Shown: piece by piece, positions 8,680-16,955 of the stretch
Position numbering within the stretch: the first letter of the stretch is position 1
How the letters are laid out: every line of letters begins with the position of its first letter
DNA from: Photorhabdus bodei
Lineage (GTDB): Bacteria > Pseudomonadota > Gammaproteobacteria > Enterobacterales > Enterobacteriaceae
Length of the DNA: 52,596 nucleotides
Direction of reading: 5' to 3'
Assembly (NCBI RefSeq): GCF_003287735.1
Contig: NZ_NSCM01000033.1
Coordinates: 1 to 52,596 of the forward strand
The notes under the pieces: generated by a model
Database searches by the model: none
What the model was told of the DNA's origin: nothing
Seen by the model: the letters and a program-made list of their open reading frames with translations, nothing else
Translations under genes and position numbers: made by a program

Positions 8680-9135
8680 TTAGCCAGCCATCTGTTTTTC
8701 ACGGATTTCGGCCAGCGTCTTACAATCAATACACAAATCTGCGGTTGGACGGGCTTCCAAACGACGGATGCCGATCTCAATGCCGCAGGATTCACAAAAA
8801 CCGAAATCGTCATCTTCGACTTTTTTCAGGGTTTTCTCGATCTTCTTAATCAATTTACGCTCACGATCGCGGTTACGTAATTCAAGACTGAATTCTTCTT
8901 CCTGCGCCGCACGGTCAACTGGATCAGGGAAGTTCGCTGCCTCATCCTGCATATGAGATACAGTACGATCTACTTCATCCCTGAGTTGATTGCGCCATGC
9001 TTCAAGAATTAGCTTGAAATGCGCCAACTGGGCATCGTTCATGTATTCTTCACCTGGCTTCTCTTGGTAAGGTTCTACCCCAGCGATGGCGAGAATGCTT
9101 AAGGACGAGGTTTTACGTTTTTGCCCTTCTTGCAT
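8680..9135 (-). CDS. dksA: RNA polymerase-binding transcription factor DksA
   Basis: Binds the RNA polymerase secondary channel and works with ppGpp to reset transcription of rRNA and amino acid genes. The 151-residue protein is nearly identical to E. coli DksA. It has the coiled-coil tip (DPVDRAAQEEE, with the acidic tip residues) and the four-Cys zinc finger CESCGIEIG...CIDCK. relA, the ppGpp synthase, is also in this window at 48427. Confidence 0.98.
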   Translation of the reverse strand: MQEGQKRKTSSLSILAIAGVEPYQEKPGEEYMNDAQLAHFKLILEAWRNQLRDEVDRTVSHMQDEAANFPDPVDRAAQEEEFSLELRNRDRERKLIKKIEKTLKKVEDDDFGFCESCGIEIGIRRLEARPTADLCIDCKTLAEIREKQMAG

Positions 9136-9330
9136 AATACTTCTCCTAACACACGCACTATCAAACGAACCCCTAGCGGGGAAAAAAATAGGCCGTTATA
9201 AATAGCAGATGGAGCAAAGGTTGGCAATTGTTCCTGCCATTAGTTTCACAATGGTGTGGAAGCAAATGTATTGCATGCCTTTACACCTTGTACAACTTGG
9301 CTGCAAATATTAGGTGAATCGGTAAGTTAA

Positions 9331-10038
9331 TCATTTTAGTACAAAAGTTAACTTATCGCCTAAAACCATCCCTTTTCCTGTCATGTTGGCCTGGTAACAG
9401 ATAACTTCGACCCCAGAATTTTGCGCTTGTTCCAAAAGAGATGAATAATTATGATCAATATGTGCAGCCGCCGCGACCTGCCTGATGCCAGAATGCAAGA
9501 CCGCAAAAAATAAAACAGCCCTTTGCCCTTGTTCTGCTATGTGTTGCAATTCCCGTAGGTGTTTTTGCCCGCGAGTCGTGACAGCGTCAGGGAAATAGCC
9601 ACAATTTTCCTGGAGAAGAGTCACTGATTTCACTTCAATGTAGCAATTAACTTGCTGTTCTGCCTGTAATAGCAGATCTATCCGGCTGTTCTCTTCGCCA
9701 TATTTCACTTCCCGACTGATTTTTTTATATTCAGAAAATTCTGGAATGGCATTTTGTGCAATAGCCTCGGCGACTAAATCATTTGCTCTGAGCGTATTGA
9801 CACAAATCCAGTGACCAGCCGGTGTTTCTGTCAATTCCCAACTGTTGGGGTATTTACGTTTTGGATTATCGGAGGTGGAATACCAAACCGTATCTCCCGG
9901 TGTCGCACAGCCAGTCATTGCGCCCGTATTGGCACAGTGGATAGTCAGTGTTTCACCTTCCGGTGTGATGACATCAGCCAGGAAGCGTTTATAGCGACGA
10001 ATTAGCGTGGCAGGTTGTAAAGGTGGATGGAATTCCAT
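9331..10038 (-). CDS. sfsA: Sugar fermentation stimulation protein SfsA
   Basis: Full-length 235-residue SfsA family protein, a predicted nuclease-like nucleic-acid-binding protein. The PD-(D/E)XK-like core is visible (SRIDLLLQ...CYIEVKSVTL). The cellular role is poorly defined; it was first linked to maltose gene expression in E. coli. Its 5' end and upstream region are partly duplicated at 17160-17239 on the other side of the cpm operon. Confidence 0.93.
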   Translation of the reverse strand: MEFHPPLQPATLIRRYKRFLADVITPEGETLTIHCANTGAMTGCATPGDTVWYSTSDNPKRKYPNSWELTETPAGHWICVNTLRANDLVAEAIAQNAIPEFSEYKKISREVKYGEENSRIDLLLQAEQQVNCYIEVKSVTLLQENCGYFPDAVTTRGQKHLRELQHIAEQGQRAVLFFAVLHSGIRQVAAAAHIDHNYSSLLEQAQNSGVEVICYQANMTGKGMVLGDKLTFVLK

Positions 10039-10091
10039 AAAAACTCCTGAATGACGGATGGCATAAGATTGAAGCGGGCAATGCTACAATG
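10023..10091. repeat. Left copy of 69-bp direct duplication flanking the cpm island
   Basis: Covers the first codons of sfsA and its upstream region. It repeats at 17171-17239 in the same orientation with three mismatches. The cpm operon lies between the copies, so this is the trace of its insertion between sfsA and hrpB. Confidence 0.9.
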
Positions 10092-10181
10092 TTCTTTCAG
10101 TCGACCAAAACATCTTTCCACAACATTTCGTCTTATGGTCGAATTTTACCCGTCTATCTGACCGGGATTTTTCGTTTGATT

Positions 10182-10308
10182 TATATCCGTCATCTTTCAA
10201 GTTGCCTCTTTGTTGGCTGCACTCGCTCACCCCGGTCACATCGTTCTCTATGCTCCCGGGGATTCACTCCCTTGCCGTCGCGATGCATCTTGAAATCTTT
10301 AGGGTATA
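10182..10308. repeat. ERIC element, copy 2 (downstream of cpmH)
   Basis: Complete 127-bp ERIC copy, begins TATATCCGTCATC and ends TTAGGGTATA, in the same orientation as the other three copies. It sits at the downstream end of the cpm operon and could form a long RNA hairpin at the 3' end of the message. Confidence 0.9.
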
Positions 10309-10376
10309 TGCTGAATACCAAGACTATCCAGCAGGTGTAATGTATATTAGTCGAATCTGTCATTAAATAGTTATTT

Positions 10377-10397
10377 AACGGAGTGTACTATTCCGTT
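10377..10397 (-). terminator. Possible terminator of the cpm operon
   Basis: AACGGA (10377-10382) pairs with TCCGTT (10392-10397) about 30 bp beyond the cpmH stop; on the minus strand it is followed by an AT-rich TAAATAACTATTT stretch. The stem is only 6 bp, so the assignment is tentative. Confidence 0.35.
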
Positions 10398-10426
10398 GCT
10401 TTTGAAACCCCTATTATCGCTTAAAA

Positions 10427-10981
10427 TTAGTAAAGAATTTCAAGTTGAACAGGGTCACTTATTATTTTAATAACCCCAGTGTCAGATTTTTCAAATTCAA
10501 TTTGATATTTTTCATTGTCAATGCCTGTAATAATATTATCTAGATAAGAATATGCGAATCTTATTGATTTGCTTTTAGCCCATTCAGGTAATAAATGCAC
10601 ATAGTAGTTAAAAACTATAAACCCTCTTTTTTTATTTATGTAAGTTATACTTAGAATGTCTTTTAACATCATTCTACCGTAACAAAAATCACCATTTTTA
10701 TTAAATTCTTTTTTTCCTAACTTGGTTAAGTTCCATAATTTATTTTTTCCTCTTTTAAAATCCAATTTCACTAATCCAGCATCAACAAGAGATTCCATGT
10801 TCGCATTAACCCATATAGAATTTTCATTAATTGATACTGGCCATTCAGTTTCACCTAGGCATAATAATATTTTATCGTCAATTTTTTTTTGTATTTTTTT
10901 TCTAAAAGATTCATTTTCTCCTGAATGACAAAAAAAAGATAAAAAAAATAAAAAAAATAAAAAAAATAAAAAAAATTTCAT
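10427..10981 (-). CDS. cpmH: CpmH, exported protein of the carbapenem operon, unknown function
   Basis: Last gene of the cpm operon; its ATG overlaps the cpmG stop (ATGA), so the two are translationally coupled. The 184-residue protein begins with an extreme phenylalanine-rich hydrophobic segment (about 10 Phe in the first 17 residues), encoded by A/T homopolymer runs, which acts as a signal peptide or anchor. The body (about 25-184) has a helix-rich part that could be winged-helix-like (ESLVDAGLVKLD...NLTKLGKKEF) and an alpha/beta C-terminus. I recognise no catalytic motif. The name follows the eight-gene cpmA-H order reported for Photorhabdus; a role in self-protection is inferred from position and export. 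Confidence 0.75.
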   Translation of the reverse strand: MKFFLFFLFFLFFLSFFCHSGENESFRKKIQKKIDDKILLCLGETEWPVSINENSIWVNANMESLVDAGLVKLDFKRGKNKLWNLTKLGKKEFNKNGDFCYGRMMLKDILSITYINKKRGFIVFNYYVHLLPEWAKSKSIRFAYSYLDNIITGIDNEKYQIEFEKSDTGVIKIISDPVQLEILY

Positions 10982-11514
10982 AAACTACACTCCATATTAT
11001 ATTCTGTCATGGCATCACTAACATTTTTATATTTTTTCTTTGTAAGATAGGATTTAGTATAATCCCAATAATAATTTGAAATACCAGGCACTTCATTGTT
11101 ATATTTTATATCATATTTAATAAATTCTACTGGGTATTCTCCAAATATGTCATCATCATTATTTTTTTTGCGAAAAAAAATAATATAATAAACCCCATTT
11201 TTTACCCTTAGCTCGTAATCTTGTATTTTTATTTCAGAAGCAGATAATTTAAAATCAAACCAAGTAAAACCAGTATCATTTGGGAGTGGAACTATATTAA
11301 ATTTCCCATTTTTATTTTTTATAAAAACAGTTAATGTGTTACTTGGATGAGATGTATTGTTTTCAAATTTGGCATAAAAAATTACATCTTTTTTTCCATC
11401 ACCATTCAAATCTATAAGATTGATTCCATCCTTTAGATTTACCTTATTTCCGCAATGAGAAAATGCCTCAAACGAGAAAAGTAAAATAAAAATAAGGTAA
11501 AATTTATTTTTCAT
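10978..11514 (-). CDS. cpmG: CpmG, exported carbapenem-operon protein (CarG position, likely immunity)
   Basis: 178 residues with a clear signal peptide (KFYLIFILLFSFEAFS). Just after it is a DLNGDGKKD calcium-binding-like loop as seen in FG-GAP and EF-hand-like exported proteins, followed by mainly beta structure. It overlaps the cpmF stop by 11 bp and the cpmH start by 4 bp. In Pectobacterium and Serratia, CarF and CarG confer intrinsic carbapenem resistance on the producer; this gene takes the CarG position, so self-resistance is the likely role. The assignment rests on operon order and export, not on a motif I can verify. Confidence 0.75.
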   Translation of the reverse strand: MKNKFYLIFILLFSFEAFSHCGNKVNLKDGINLIDLNGDGKKDVIFYAKFENNTSHPSNTLTVFIKNKNGKFNIVPLPNDTGFTWFDFKLSASEIKIQDYELRVKNGVYYIIFFRKKNNDDDIFGEYPVEFIKYDIKYNNEVPGISNYYWDYTKSYLTKKKYKNVSDAMTEYNMECSL

Positions 11515-12352
11515 TTAAATAGCTCCTAACTAATCTAAATCCAACATCTGGCATAATATATCCTGAACTATGGTTATCACAACTGGATAAGCTGTTTGCA
11601 TGGGAAAGATAACTTCCACCACAAAAATAGTACAACTTAACTGTACCAAGTTCATAACTATCATAGACCCATTCAGAAACATTTCCACTCATATCGTATA
11701 AATCTAAGTCGTTTGGAGATAATTTACCTACAACCTGTGTTCCAAAATTACTTGTATTAAACTCTGGATACCATGCCACCTTCTTAGAATCATTGCTTCC
11801 AGAGTGATAGTATCCATATCTTCCTAATCGTAAGGCAGGTTTTCCGCCCCTTGCTGCAACATGCCATTCATTTAAGGTAGGTAAACGATAGCCATTAGCG
11901 TTTGTATTTATAAAGATCTCTAAGTTTTTGTCTTTTTTTCTAATAATTTTATTTCCTTTTTGAAAATATACTGGAGTGAGTTTTAATTTCTCACTTAATG
12001 CATTTGAAAAAAGAATGGTATCTAACCATTTAATACTAGTCACAGGATGCCTGCCTTCATCCTGCTCAGGAGGAAGACAATCTTCATAATATGCCCCATT
12101 ACATCCATCATCAAAATCATAACCATTTAATATAGCCCATTCATATACCTCTTTATATTCTGAATAAGTAACTTCATTCTTCATGATATAAAAAGAATTT
12201 AATGTAACATTAGAATGAGATTCATAATTTTGAGCGCCAAACACACTACCAACGTAAAAATCACCGCCTTCAACAAAGCTGAGTTTCATGTTATCAAATG
12301 AATATGCTTTTGATGACATTATTATAGATAAAAACAAATAAATATATTTCAT
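11504..12352 (-). CDS. cpmF: CpmF, exported SUMF1/FGE-fold protein (CarF position, likely immunity)
   Basis: 282 residues: signal peptide (about 1-18, ending KAYS), then a formylglycine-generating-enzyme (SUMF1) fold. Fold motifs in order are YIMKNEVTYSEY, PVTSIKWLD, YRLPTLNEWHVAARGG, YDMSGNVSEWVYDS and GFRLVRS at 271-277. The catalytic Cys pair of true FGEs (GGSxLC then SYC) is missing: the equivalent positions are Ser250 and Leu255. It is therefore not a sulfatase-maturing enzyme and more likely uses the fold for binding. Its position after cpmE corresponds to CarF of car operons, a resistance factor, so periplasmic self-protection is inferred. Confidence 0.8.
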   Translation of the reverse strand: MKYIYLFLSIIMSSKAYSFDNMKLSFVEGGDFYVGSVFGAQNYESHSNVTLNSFYIMKNEVTYSEYKEVYEWAILNGYDFDDGCNGAYYEDCLPPEQDEGRHPVTSIKWLDTILFSNALSEKLKLTPVYFQKGNKIIRKKDKNLEIFINTNANGYRLPTLNEWHVAARGGKPALRLGRYGYYHSGSNDSKKVAWYPEFNTSNFGTQVVGKLSPNDLDLYDMSGNVSEWVYDSYELGTVKLYYFCGGSYLSHANSLSSCDNHSSGYIMPDVGFRLVRSYLNEK

Positions 12353-12360
12353 TTTTTTTC

Positions 12361-12615
12361 CTATATTTCAATGTTGCTTTTCGGGTATGAGCAGCAAGTC
12401 AATATATATCCAGAAGATATTTTATCTCTAGATATTCCACCAGAATGATCTAAATTAACTTCACCAGAAATAAGCTTTACTTTACATTTGCCACAATATC
12501 CAGAAGCGCAATGATATTTTAATTTAACTCCATTATTATAAGCACATTTCAAAATCGTTTCATTCGATGATATATCAAAAGAATCATTTCCAATTTTTAA
12601 TTTAAAGACATCCAT
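12361..12615 (-). CDS. cpmE: CpmE, 2Fe-2S ferredoxin
   Basis: 84-residue plant-type ferredoxin with the cluster ligands C36-x4-C41-x2-C44-x29-C74 (CASGYCGKC and ILTC). In car operons the equivalent CarE passes electrons during supply or oxidation of the pyrroline precursor and is not strictly needed for carbapenem production. It starts 2 bp after the cpmD stop with GGGAGA as Shine-Dalgarno lying over the cpmD end, so it is co-translated with cpmD. Confidence 0.92.
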   Translation of the reverse strand: MDVFKLKIGNDSFDISSNETILKCAYNNGVKLKYHCASGYCGKCKVKLISGEVNLDHSGGISRDKISSGYILTCCSYPKSNIEI

Positions 12616-12617
12616 TT

Positions 12618-13787
12618 TTATCTCCCGTATTTTTTTAATCTTAAAATAATCTCTTTCATTATCTTTTTGTTTTCTGTAACAAAGGTATCTGAAGCCACTG
12701 CATTTTCATTTATCCTTCTTAATAAATATGGCAATGATTTATCAATTGGCCCATATGGCAAATATTTACACGTCCTAATACCATTGTAAGCTAGTTTTGA
12801 TGAAATATGATCTCCAATCCCGTACAATTGTCCAATCCAAAATGATTTGTTTTTTAATTCATTCTTATTTAATATGATTGATATACTATTTTCATTATGA
12901 GTTGCAAAAAAAGGATAAAAATACTCAATTCTTTTTGATATGTATTCAACTAAATAATTATAATTTAAATCAGTCTCTTCTTTTTTTAAAAAAAATGTTC
13001 CAATTGATTTTTCTTTATGTTTAATCTCTTCTTCTAAATAAGCTCCTCTAACAATCTTAATACCAACTTTAATGTTATTATCAATAGCAATTTTATGTAG
13101 TAACATCAGAAGATCAATGGATTCTTTTTTGTAGGATTGTATTGTTAATGTTATAATAGGTAATATTTTATTGTGTTTAATAATGCTATCTATGACAATC
13201 TTGTCTACTGCCGCCTGAATCCAAGATTGCTCTGCATCAATCATAACTTTAACTGATTTAATTTCTGCATAATGAAATATTTTTTCATAACGTTCTAATA
13301 TCCTACTCCAAGAATTAATTTTTTCTCCAAAAAAATTCCAACCTCTCATTTTTTCTTCATAAAGATGAATATCTCCTAGTGATGAAGGCTTAATGGCAAC
13401 ATATGGTATATTGGACTCTTTGCTAGCGAGATCAATTAATTTTAATGTTGACTCTAGCGCATTATCAAAGAAAATTTCGTCGTTTTTCCCTTCAATTGCA
13501 TAATCTAATATGCTATGAATATTATTTTTTGATAGAAAAATCACATTAGCCTTTGCTTCATCTATACTTTCACCACCAAAATAAACCCCATTTAAAAACC
13601 TAATAAAAAACTTATTTTTTTTATTTAAAATAAATCTCATCATCCATAAAGAAATTTTTTTTGTGATTTTATTTGTTAACAATAAAGTTACAAAAAACTT
13701 AAGAAAAAGGGTTGATATACTATATCTAGAATACAGTGATGTTTCGTCTTTAAAAACTTTATTGTTGTTTGATTTTTTATTAGCCAT
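12618..13787 (-). CDS. cpmD: CpmD, proline dehydrogenase-like protein
   Basis: 389 residues of the FAD-dependent proline dehydrogenase barrel family: VMIDAEQSW, KVGIKIVRGAYLEEE, FATHNENS and GQLYGIGDH are the typical strand-end motifs. The CarD equivalent oxidises proline to pyrroline-5-carboxylate, the carbon skeleton used by CarB/CpmB. It is separated from cpmC by 76 bp containing a strong hairpin, and its own start (ATGGCTAAT) has no clear Shine-Dalgarno, unlike the other cpm genes, suggesting separate control of the distal half of the operon. The N-terminal 60 residues are lysine-rich and poorly conserved. Confidence 0.88.
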   Translation of the reverse strand: MANKKSNNNKVFKDETSLYSRYSISTLFLKFFVTLLLTNKITKKISLWMMRFILNKKNKFFIRFLNGVYFGGESIDEAKANVIFLSKNNIHSILDYAIEGKNDEIFFDNALESTLKLIDLASKESNIPYVAIKPSSLGDIHLYEEKMRGWNFFGEKINSWSRILERYEKIFHYAEIKSVKVMIDAEQSWIQAAVDKIVIDSIIKHNKILPIITLTIQSYKKESIDLLMLLHKIAIDNNIKVGIKIVRGAYLEEEIKHKEKSIGTFFLKKEETDLNYNYLVEYISKRIEYFYPFFATHNENSISIILNKNELKNKSFWIGQLYGIGDHISSKLAYNGIRTCKYLPYGPIDKSLPYLLRRINENAVASDTFVTENKKIMKEIILRLKKYGR

Positions 13788-13836
13788 TATTTGTAATTTC
13801 TATAGTTATAACAACTCATATGTCACTTTATTTTTA

Positions 13837-13860
13837 CCTCCCCTTCTATGAAGGGGGAGG
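13837..13860 (-). promoter_or_regulatory. GC-rich hairpin inside the cpm operon (cpmC-cpmD gap)
   Basis: CCTCCCCTTC (13837-13846) pairs with GAAGGGGGAGG (13850-13860) with a 3-nt loop and one bulge. In very AT-rich surroundings this is an outstanding structure. It is not followed by a T run on the minus strand, so it is more likely an RNA processing or stability element, or a partial attenuator, separating the cpmABC core message from cpmDEFGH. Confidence 0.55.
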
Positions 13861-13863
13861 AAT

Positions 13864-14685
13864 TTAAATATCAGCAGTTTGCCCACGGTAAAGACGACGA
13901 ACGATATTATCGTCATCAAATTCTTCCCTTTCATGAATAACTCTTCTGTTATCCATTATAATTAAATCACCTCTTTCCCAATAATGCTTATAATAATAGC
14001 GGGGATTTTTCATAAATTCAGTAAGCTCAGCAAAAAATCTCTTTGTTTCTTCATCTGTGAACCCAACAATTCTTGGCTCCCAGCTGGCTGGTTGTCCCTC
14101 ATCGAATGGAAAATATATTAGCATTTTTCTCACCCATCCAAGGTCAGTAAATACAGGAACCTGAAACCATCCAGCAGGAGATACATCTACGTAGTAGCCA
14201 TATTCTAGAACTCTTACTTCAAAAATTTCATTTTCTAAAATATTTAATAAATGTTTAGGCATTTCTTTGCATGCAAGAACATGGTCACAAACGGTAGTTG
14301 CTCCTCGAAACTTCATGTTTTTTATTTCAGCAGCATATAAAAAAACTTGATCTACTTGCGATAATAATAACCCACCATCAGCATGAAATGGGAGTTGTCC
14401 ACGCCCAGTGACAATTTTTCCTTTTTCGCCTTCAAGTTTTAATGTATCACGATACCCAAAACCAACATCTATTTTTTCATCTGCATACTCAACTATTGTT
14501 CCATATTTGCTGTATATATCGCGAAATTCATCAGCATTAAGGTTTATTTTATTGACTACAATAAAGCCTTGTCTCATTAGAAGATTTTTAATTTCTTTAG
14601 CAGAAGCTTTCAAAAAATCATCTGTACTAATGTTAGCACCAAAACCTGACTGCATTATTGGTGACCATTGTAAATTTTTATTCAT
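13864..14685 (-). CDS. cpmC: CpmC, carbapenem synthase (Fe(II)/2-oxoglutarate oxygenase)
   Basis: Converts the (3S,5S)-carbapenam to the (5R)-carbapenem by epimerisation and desaturation. At 273 residues it is the same size as CarC. The iron ligands fall at the same positions as known for CarC: His101 and Asp103 in PFHADGG, and His251 in RRVIHERE, with Arg267 (RRLYRG) as the 2-oxoglutarate binder. The start codon directly abuts the cpmB stop (no gap), with GAGG upstream. Presence of this enzyme strongly argues for a true simple carbapenem product. Confidence 0.95.
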   Translation of the reverse strand: MNKNLQWSPIMQSGFGANISTDDFLKASAKEIKNLLMRQGFIVVNKINLNADEFRDIYSKYGTIVEYADEKIDVGFGYRDTLKLEGEKGKIVTGRGQLPFHADGGLLLSQVDQVFLYAAEIKNMKFRGATTVCDHVLACKEMPKHLLNILENEIFEVRVLEYGYYVDVSPAGWFQVPVFTDLGWVRKMLIYFPFDEGQPASWEPRIVGFTDEETKRFFAELTEFMKNPRYYYKHYWERGDLIIMDNRRVIHEREEFDDDNIVRRLYRGQTADI

Positions 14686-15447
14686 TTAATTATCCTCATA
14701 ATATTTATCACCAAGTACTTTTTTAAAGTGCTTTTGAGAATCTCTAGAGCCAAACGAATTTTTATGAACTAATTTTGATTCTTTTCTGCTATCTTCCAAG
14801 ATATCAACGAATTTTTTGTTCATAAATTTTTTTGTGTTCGAGTATGCTGTTTTCGGATATTTTGCTAGTAAATTAGCGCGTTCTATAGCTGTTTCTAAAA
14901 GAATTTCTTTATCTATTACCTGATTTGCAATGTTGTATTTAATACACATTTCTGATGAAAGTTCTTCGCATTCAAATACAATTTTTCTCATTATATTATG
15001 TCCATGTGTAAAACTAAGTATAGCTGCACCTACAGAACAGCCAATACCGTGTTTTAATTCAGGCATTATAAATTTAGCTTCGCTTGATATAATTCTTTGG
15101 TCAAACATTAGAGCAAATTGAAATCCCATTCCTACAGCATAACCATCTACCGCAGCTACTGTTGGTTTGTTTACGTTTAAAACAGCACAATATAGATCAA
15201 TCACTCTATCTATCCAACGTTCCACATTTTCTCCTGATAGATTTTTAACTTCATTGAAATCTCCCCCAGAAGAAAAAGAACGATTCTCTCCACCATAAAC
15301 AACAATGGCTTTAACATTGTCATCTTGATCAGCTTTAATTAAAGATTTTTTAATTGAATTTTCTAAGCTTTCACTAAATGGATTATGCTTATTTTCATGG
15401 TTAAGTATAATTACTCTAATTGAGCTAAAATCTCTTTCTATTACCAT
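14686..15447 (-). CDS. cpmB: CpmB, carboxymethylproline synthase (crotonase family)
   Basis: Condenses malonyl-CoA with pyrroline-5-carboxylate to make (2S,5S)-carboxymethylproline, the CpmA substrate. The 253-residue crotonase fold shows the oxyanion-hole segments FSSGGDF (about 58-64) and DGYAVGMG (about 101-108), and the catalytic Glu130 in MPELKHG, equivalent to CarB Glu131. Shine-Dalgarno AAGGAG overlaps the end of cpmA, 2 bp upstream. Confidence 0.93.
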   Translation of the reverse strand: MVIERDFSSIRVIILNHENKHNPFSESLENSIKKSLIKADQDDNVKAIVVYGGENRSFSSGGDFNEVKNLSGENVERWIDRVIDLYCAVLNVNKPTVAAVDGYAVGMGFQFALMFDQRIISSEAKFIMPELKHGIGCSVGAAILSFTHGHNIMRKIVFECEELSSEMCIKYNIANQVIDKEILLETAIERANLLAKYPKTAYSNTKKFMNKKFVDILEDSRKESKLVHKNSFGSRDSQKHFKKVLGDKYYEDN

Positions 15448-15449
15448 AT

Positions 15450-16955
15450 CTAACTCCTTTTTATAATTTCACGCAACTTGGTTGAATTTGCTTCTTCAAT
15501 TGACAATTTTCCTGTCAAAAACTCTTTATATATAGAATAACTAAACCTTGTTTTATCTTGATAGTTATTTACTTCAGTTCCTATCATTGTTGCAAAAAAC
15601 TTATTGACAGATGATCCTTCATGAATACCTATTTTTTTTCTCCATATTATTTCTTTTGGGAGGATATTTATACTGCTTGCATATTCCCGTAAAATATTTT
15701 TAACTTCATTATCTCTTATTTTAAAGTATGGGTCCAAATTATGACATAAAGATATAAGATTATTAGTCCAAAATGGGTGATAAACGTTCAACCCATAATT
15801 TCCTGCTCCATGAGTTGAAAATTCTCCTGTCCATTTAGTTCTATAAACTTGCTCAGATAATATTTTATTTGGTTCAATATAGGATTTTCCGGGTTCTAAT
15901 ATCCCTCCAAATAATAGATCAGAACCATATCCTGTTATCAATGAGTTAACTTTTCCTTTTGCTAATTCATAAACATTAAATAATCCTGATTGAATCTCAG
16001 AAGATAATCCGTCAAATATTTCATTATGATAAATAGCTTTTACTACACCTGATATAACTTCATCTTCACTAAGAATTTTAACTTCGTGTTCTGTACCGAG
16101 ATAATCAGAAACAATTTTAGAAAATTCAAATTCATTGCTTAATTCTGTTCCTATAGACCATGTTTTTACTTTATCAAAATACTTTGATGCTAAAGCAGTA
16201 ACTAAACTTGAATCTAATCCTCCTGATAGTGGAACACCTATAGTTTCATTATTTTTAGATAACCGGGAAATAGAATTTCTCAAATCAGAATCAATTATTT
16301 CAAGAAGGTCACTTTCTTTTATATCAAAAAGATTTTCCTCTACAGGAGGTATTACATATTCAACTCCTAAATGAGGATATCTTTGTTCATCAAATGTTAA
16401 TTTATTTATTGTACCAGGCTTTAATCTGGACACATTTCTTATTGGTGAAAAATTATCTGGTTTTAGTGAGCTTTTAATAACTTCGCTTTCAGATTTGAAA
16501 TCAAAAGCTTTATCTCCCTCTACCTTACCAACAATCTTCAAGCTATTAGTAATCCAAATCAAATCTGTCTGTACTAAATTTACTAAATTTAATCCTCTAG
16601 ACTCCGTTGTTACTTCTATATTTCCTTTTTTATCCTCAATAAAAAGGCAATAATCCCCTTCTGCTATAGAAATAATGGAATTACCAAATTTTTCTCTAAT
16701 TAATAATAAAACCTCCACATCGCTAAGCACACCAGCTCTTCCTTCTATTTTTCCAAGAATGGATCTGATGGTAGATATGTTATATATATTACCAATTAAA
16801 AAAGCAGTATATCTTTCACTTTTAAATTTAGATACATTTGTTGTATTACGGAAGAGTATTCTTCCGGTAGATAACTCATCAAATTGAAACTCATTTGTTA
16901 ATTCATTTAAATTTTTATCAAAACTATATTTGACAAAGCAAAATTCAGAGCCCAA
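15450..16955 (-). CDS. cpmA: CpmA, carbapenam synthetase (asparagine-synthetase-like beta-lactam synthetase)
   Basis: ATP-dependent closure of the beta-lactam ring of carboxymethylproline. The start is placed at TTG 16953-16955, 8 nt after AAGGAG, where CarA-like homology begins (MGSEFCFVKY); an in-frame ATG at 16988 lacks a Shine-Dalgarno. This gives 501 residues against about 503 in CarA. The N-terminal domain resembles an Ntn amidotransferase but lacks the catalytic Cys2, as in beta-lactam synthetases, so no glutamine is hydrolysed. The C-terminal domain carries the PP-loop SGGLDSS, GYGSDLLFGG, and WRKKIGIHEGSS with the catalytic Lys. It leads the operon. Confidence 0.93.
   Translation of the reverse strand: MGSEFCFVKYSFDKNLNELTNEFQFDELSTGRILFRNTTNVSKFKSERYTAFLIGNIYNISTIRSILGKIEGRAGVLSDVEVLLLIREKFGNSIISIAEGDYCLFIEDKKGNIEVTTESRGLNLVNLVQTDLIWITNSLKIVGKVEGDKAFDFKSESEVIKSSLKPDNFSPIRNVSRLKPGTINKLTFDEQRYPHLGVEYVIPPVEENLFDIKESDLLEIIDSDLRNSISRLSKNNETIGVPLSGGLDSSLVTALASKYFDKVKTWSIGTELSNEFEFSKIVSDYLGTEHEVKILSEDEVISGVVKAIYHNEIFDGLSSEIQSGLFNVYELAKGKVNSLITGYGSDLLFGGILEPGKSYIEPNKILSEQVYRTKWTGEFSTHGAGNYGLNVYHPFWTNNLISLCHNLDPYFKIRDNEVKNILREYASSINILPKEIIWRKKIGIHEGSSVNKFFATMIGTEVNNYQDKTRFSYSIYKEFLTGKLSIEEANSTKLREIIKRS

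Larger units (their letters stand above)
10092..10426. other. Junction DNA between sfsA and cpmH
   Basis: No gene recognised. It holds about 90 bp of unassigned AT-rich DNA with a small inverted repeat (TCGACCA near 10100, TGGTCGA near 10135), ERIC copy 2 (10182-10308), and a short hairpin just after cpmH. Confidence 0.6.

Noticed and set aside
10920..10980. A/T homopolymer run at the cpmH start as a sequencing error or frameshift
   Set aside because: The frame stays open and gives a plausible hydrophobic leader with an ATGA overlap to cpmG, so no frameshift needs to be invoked.
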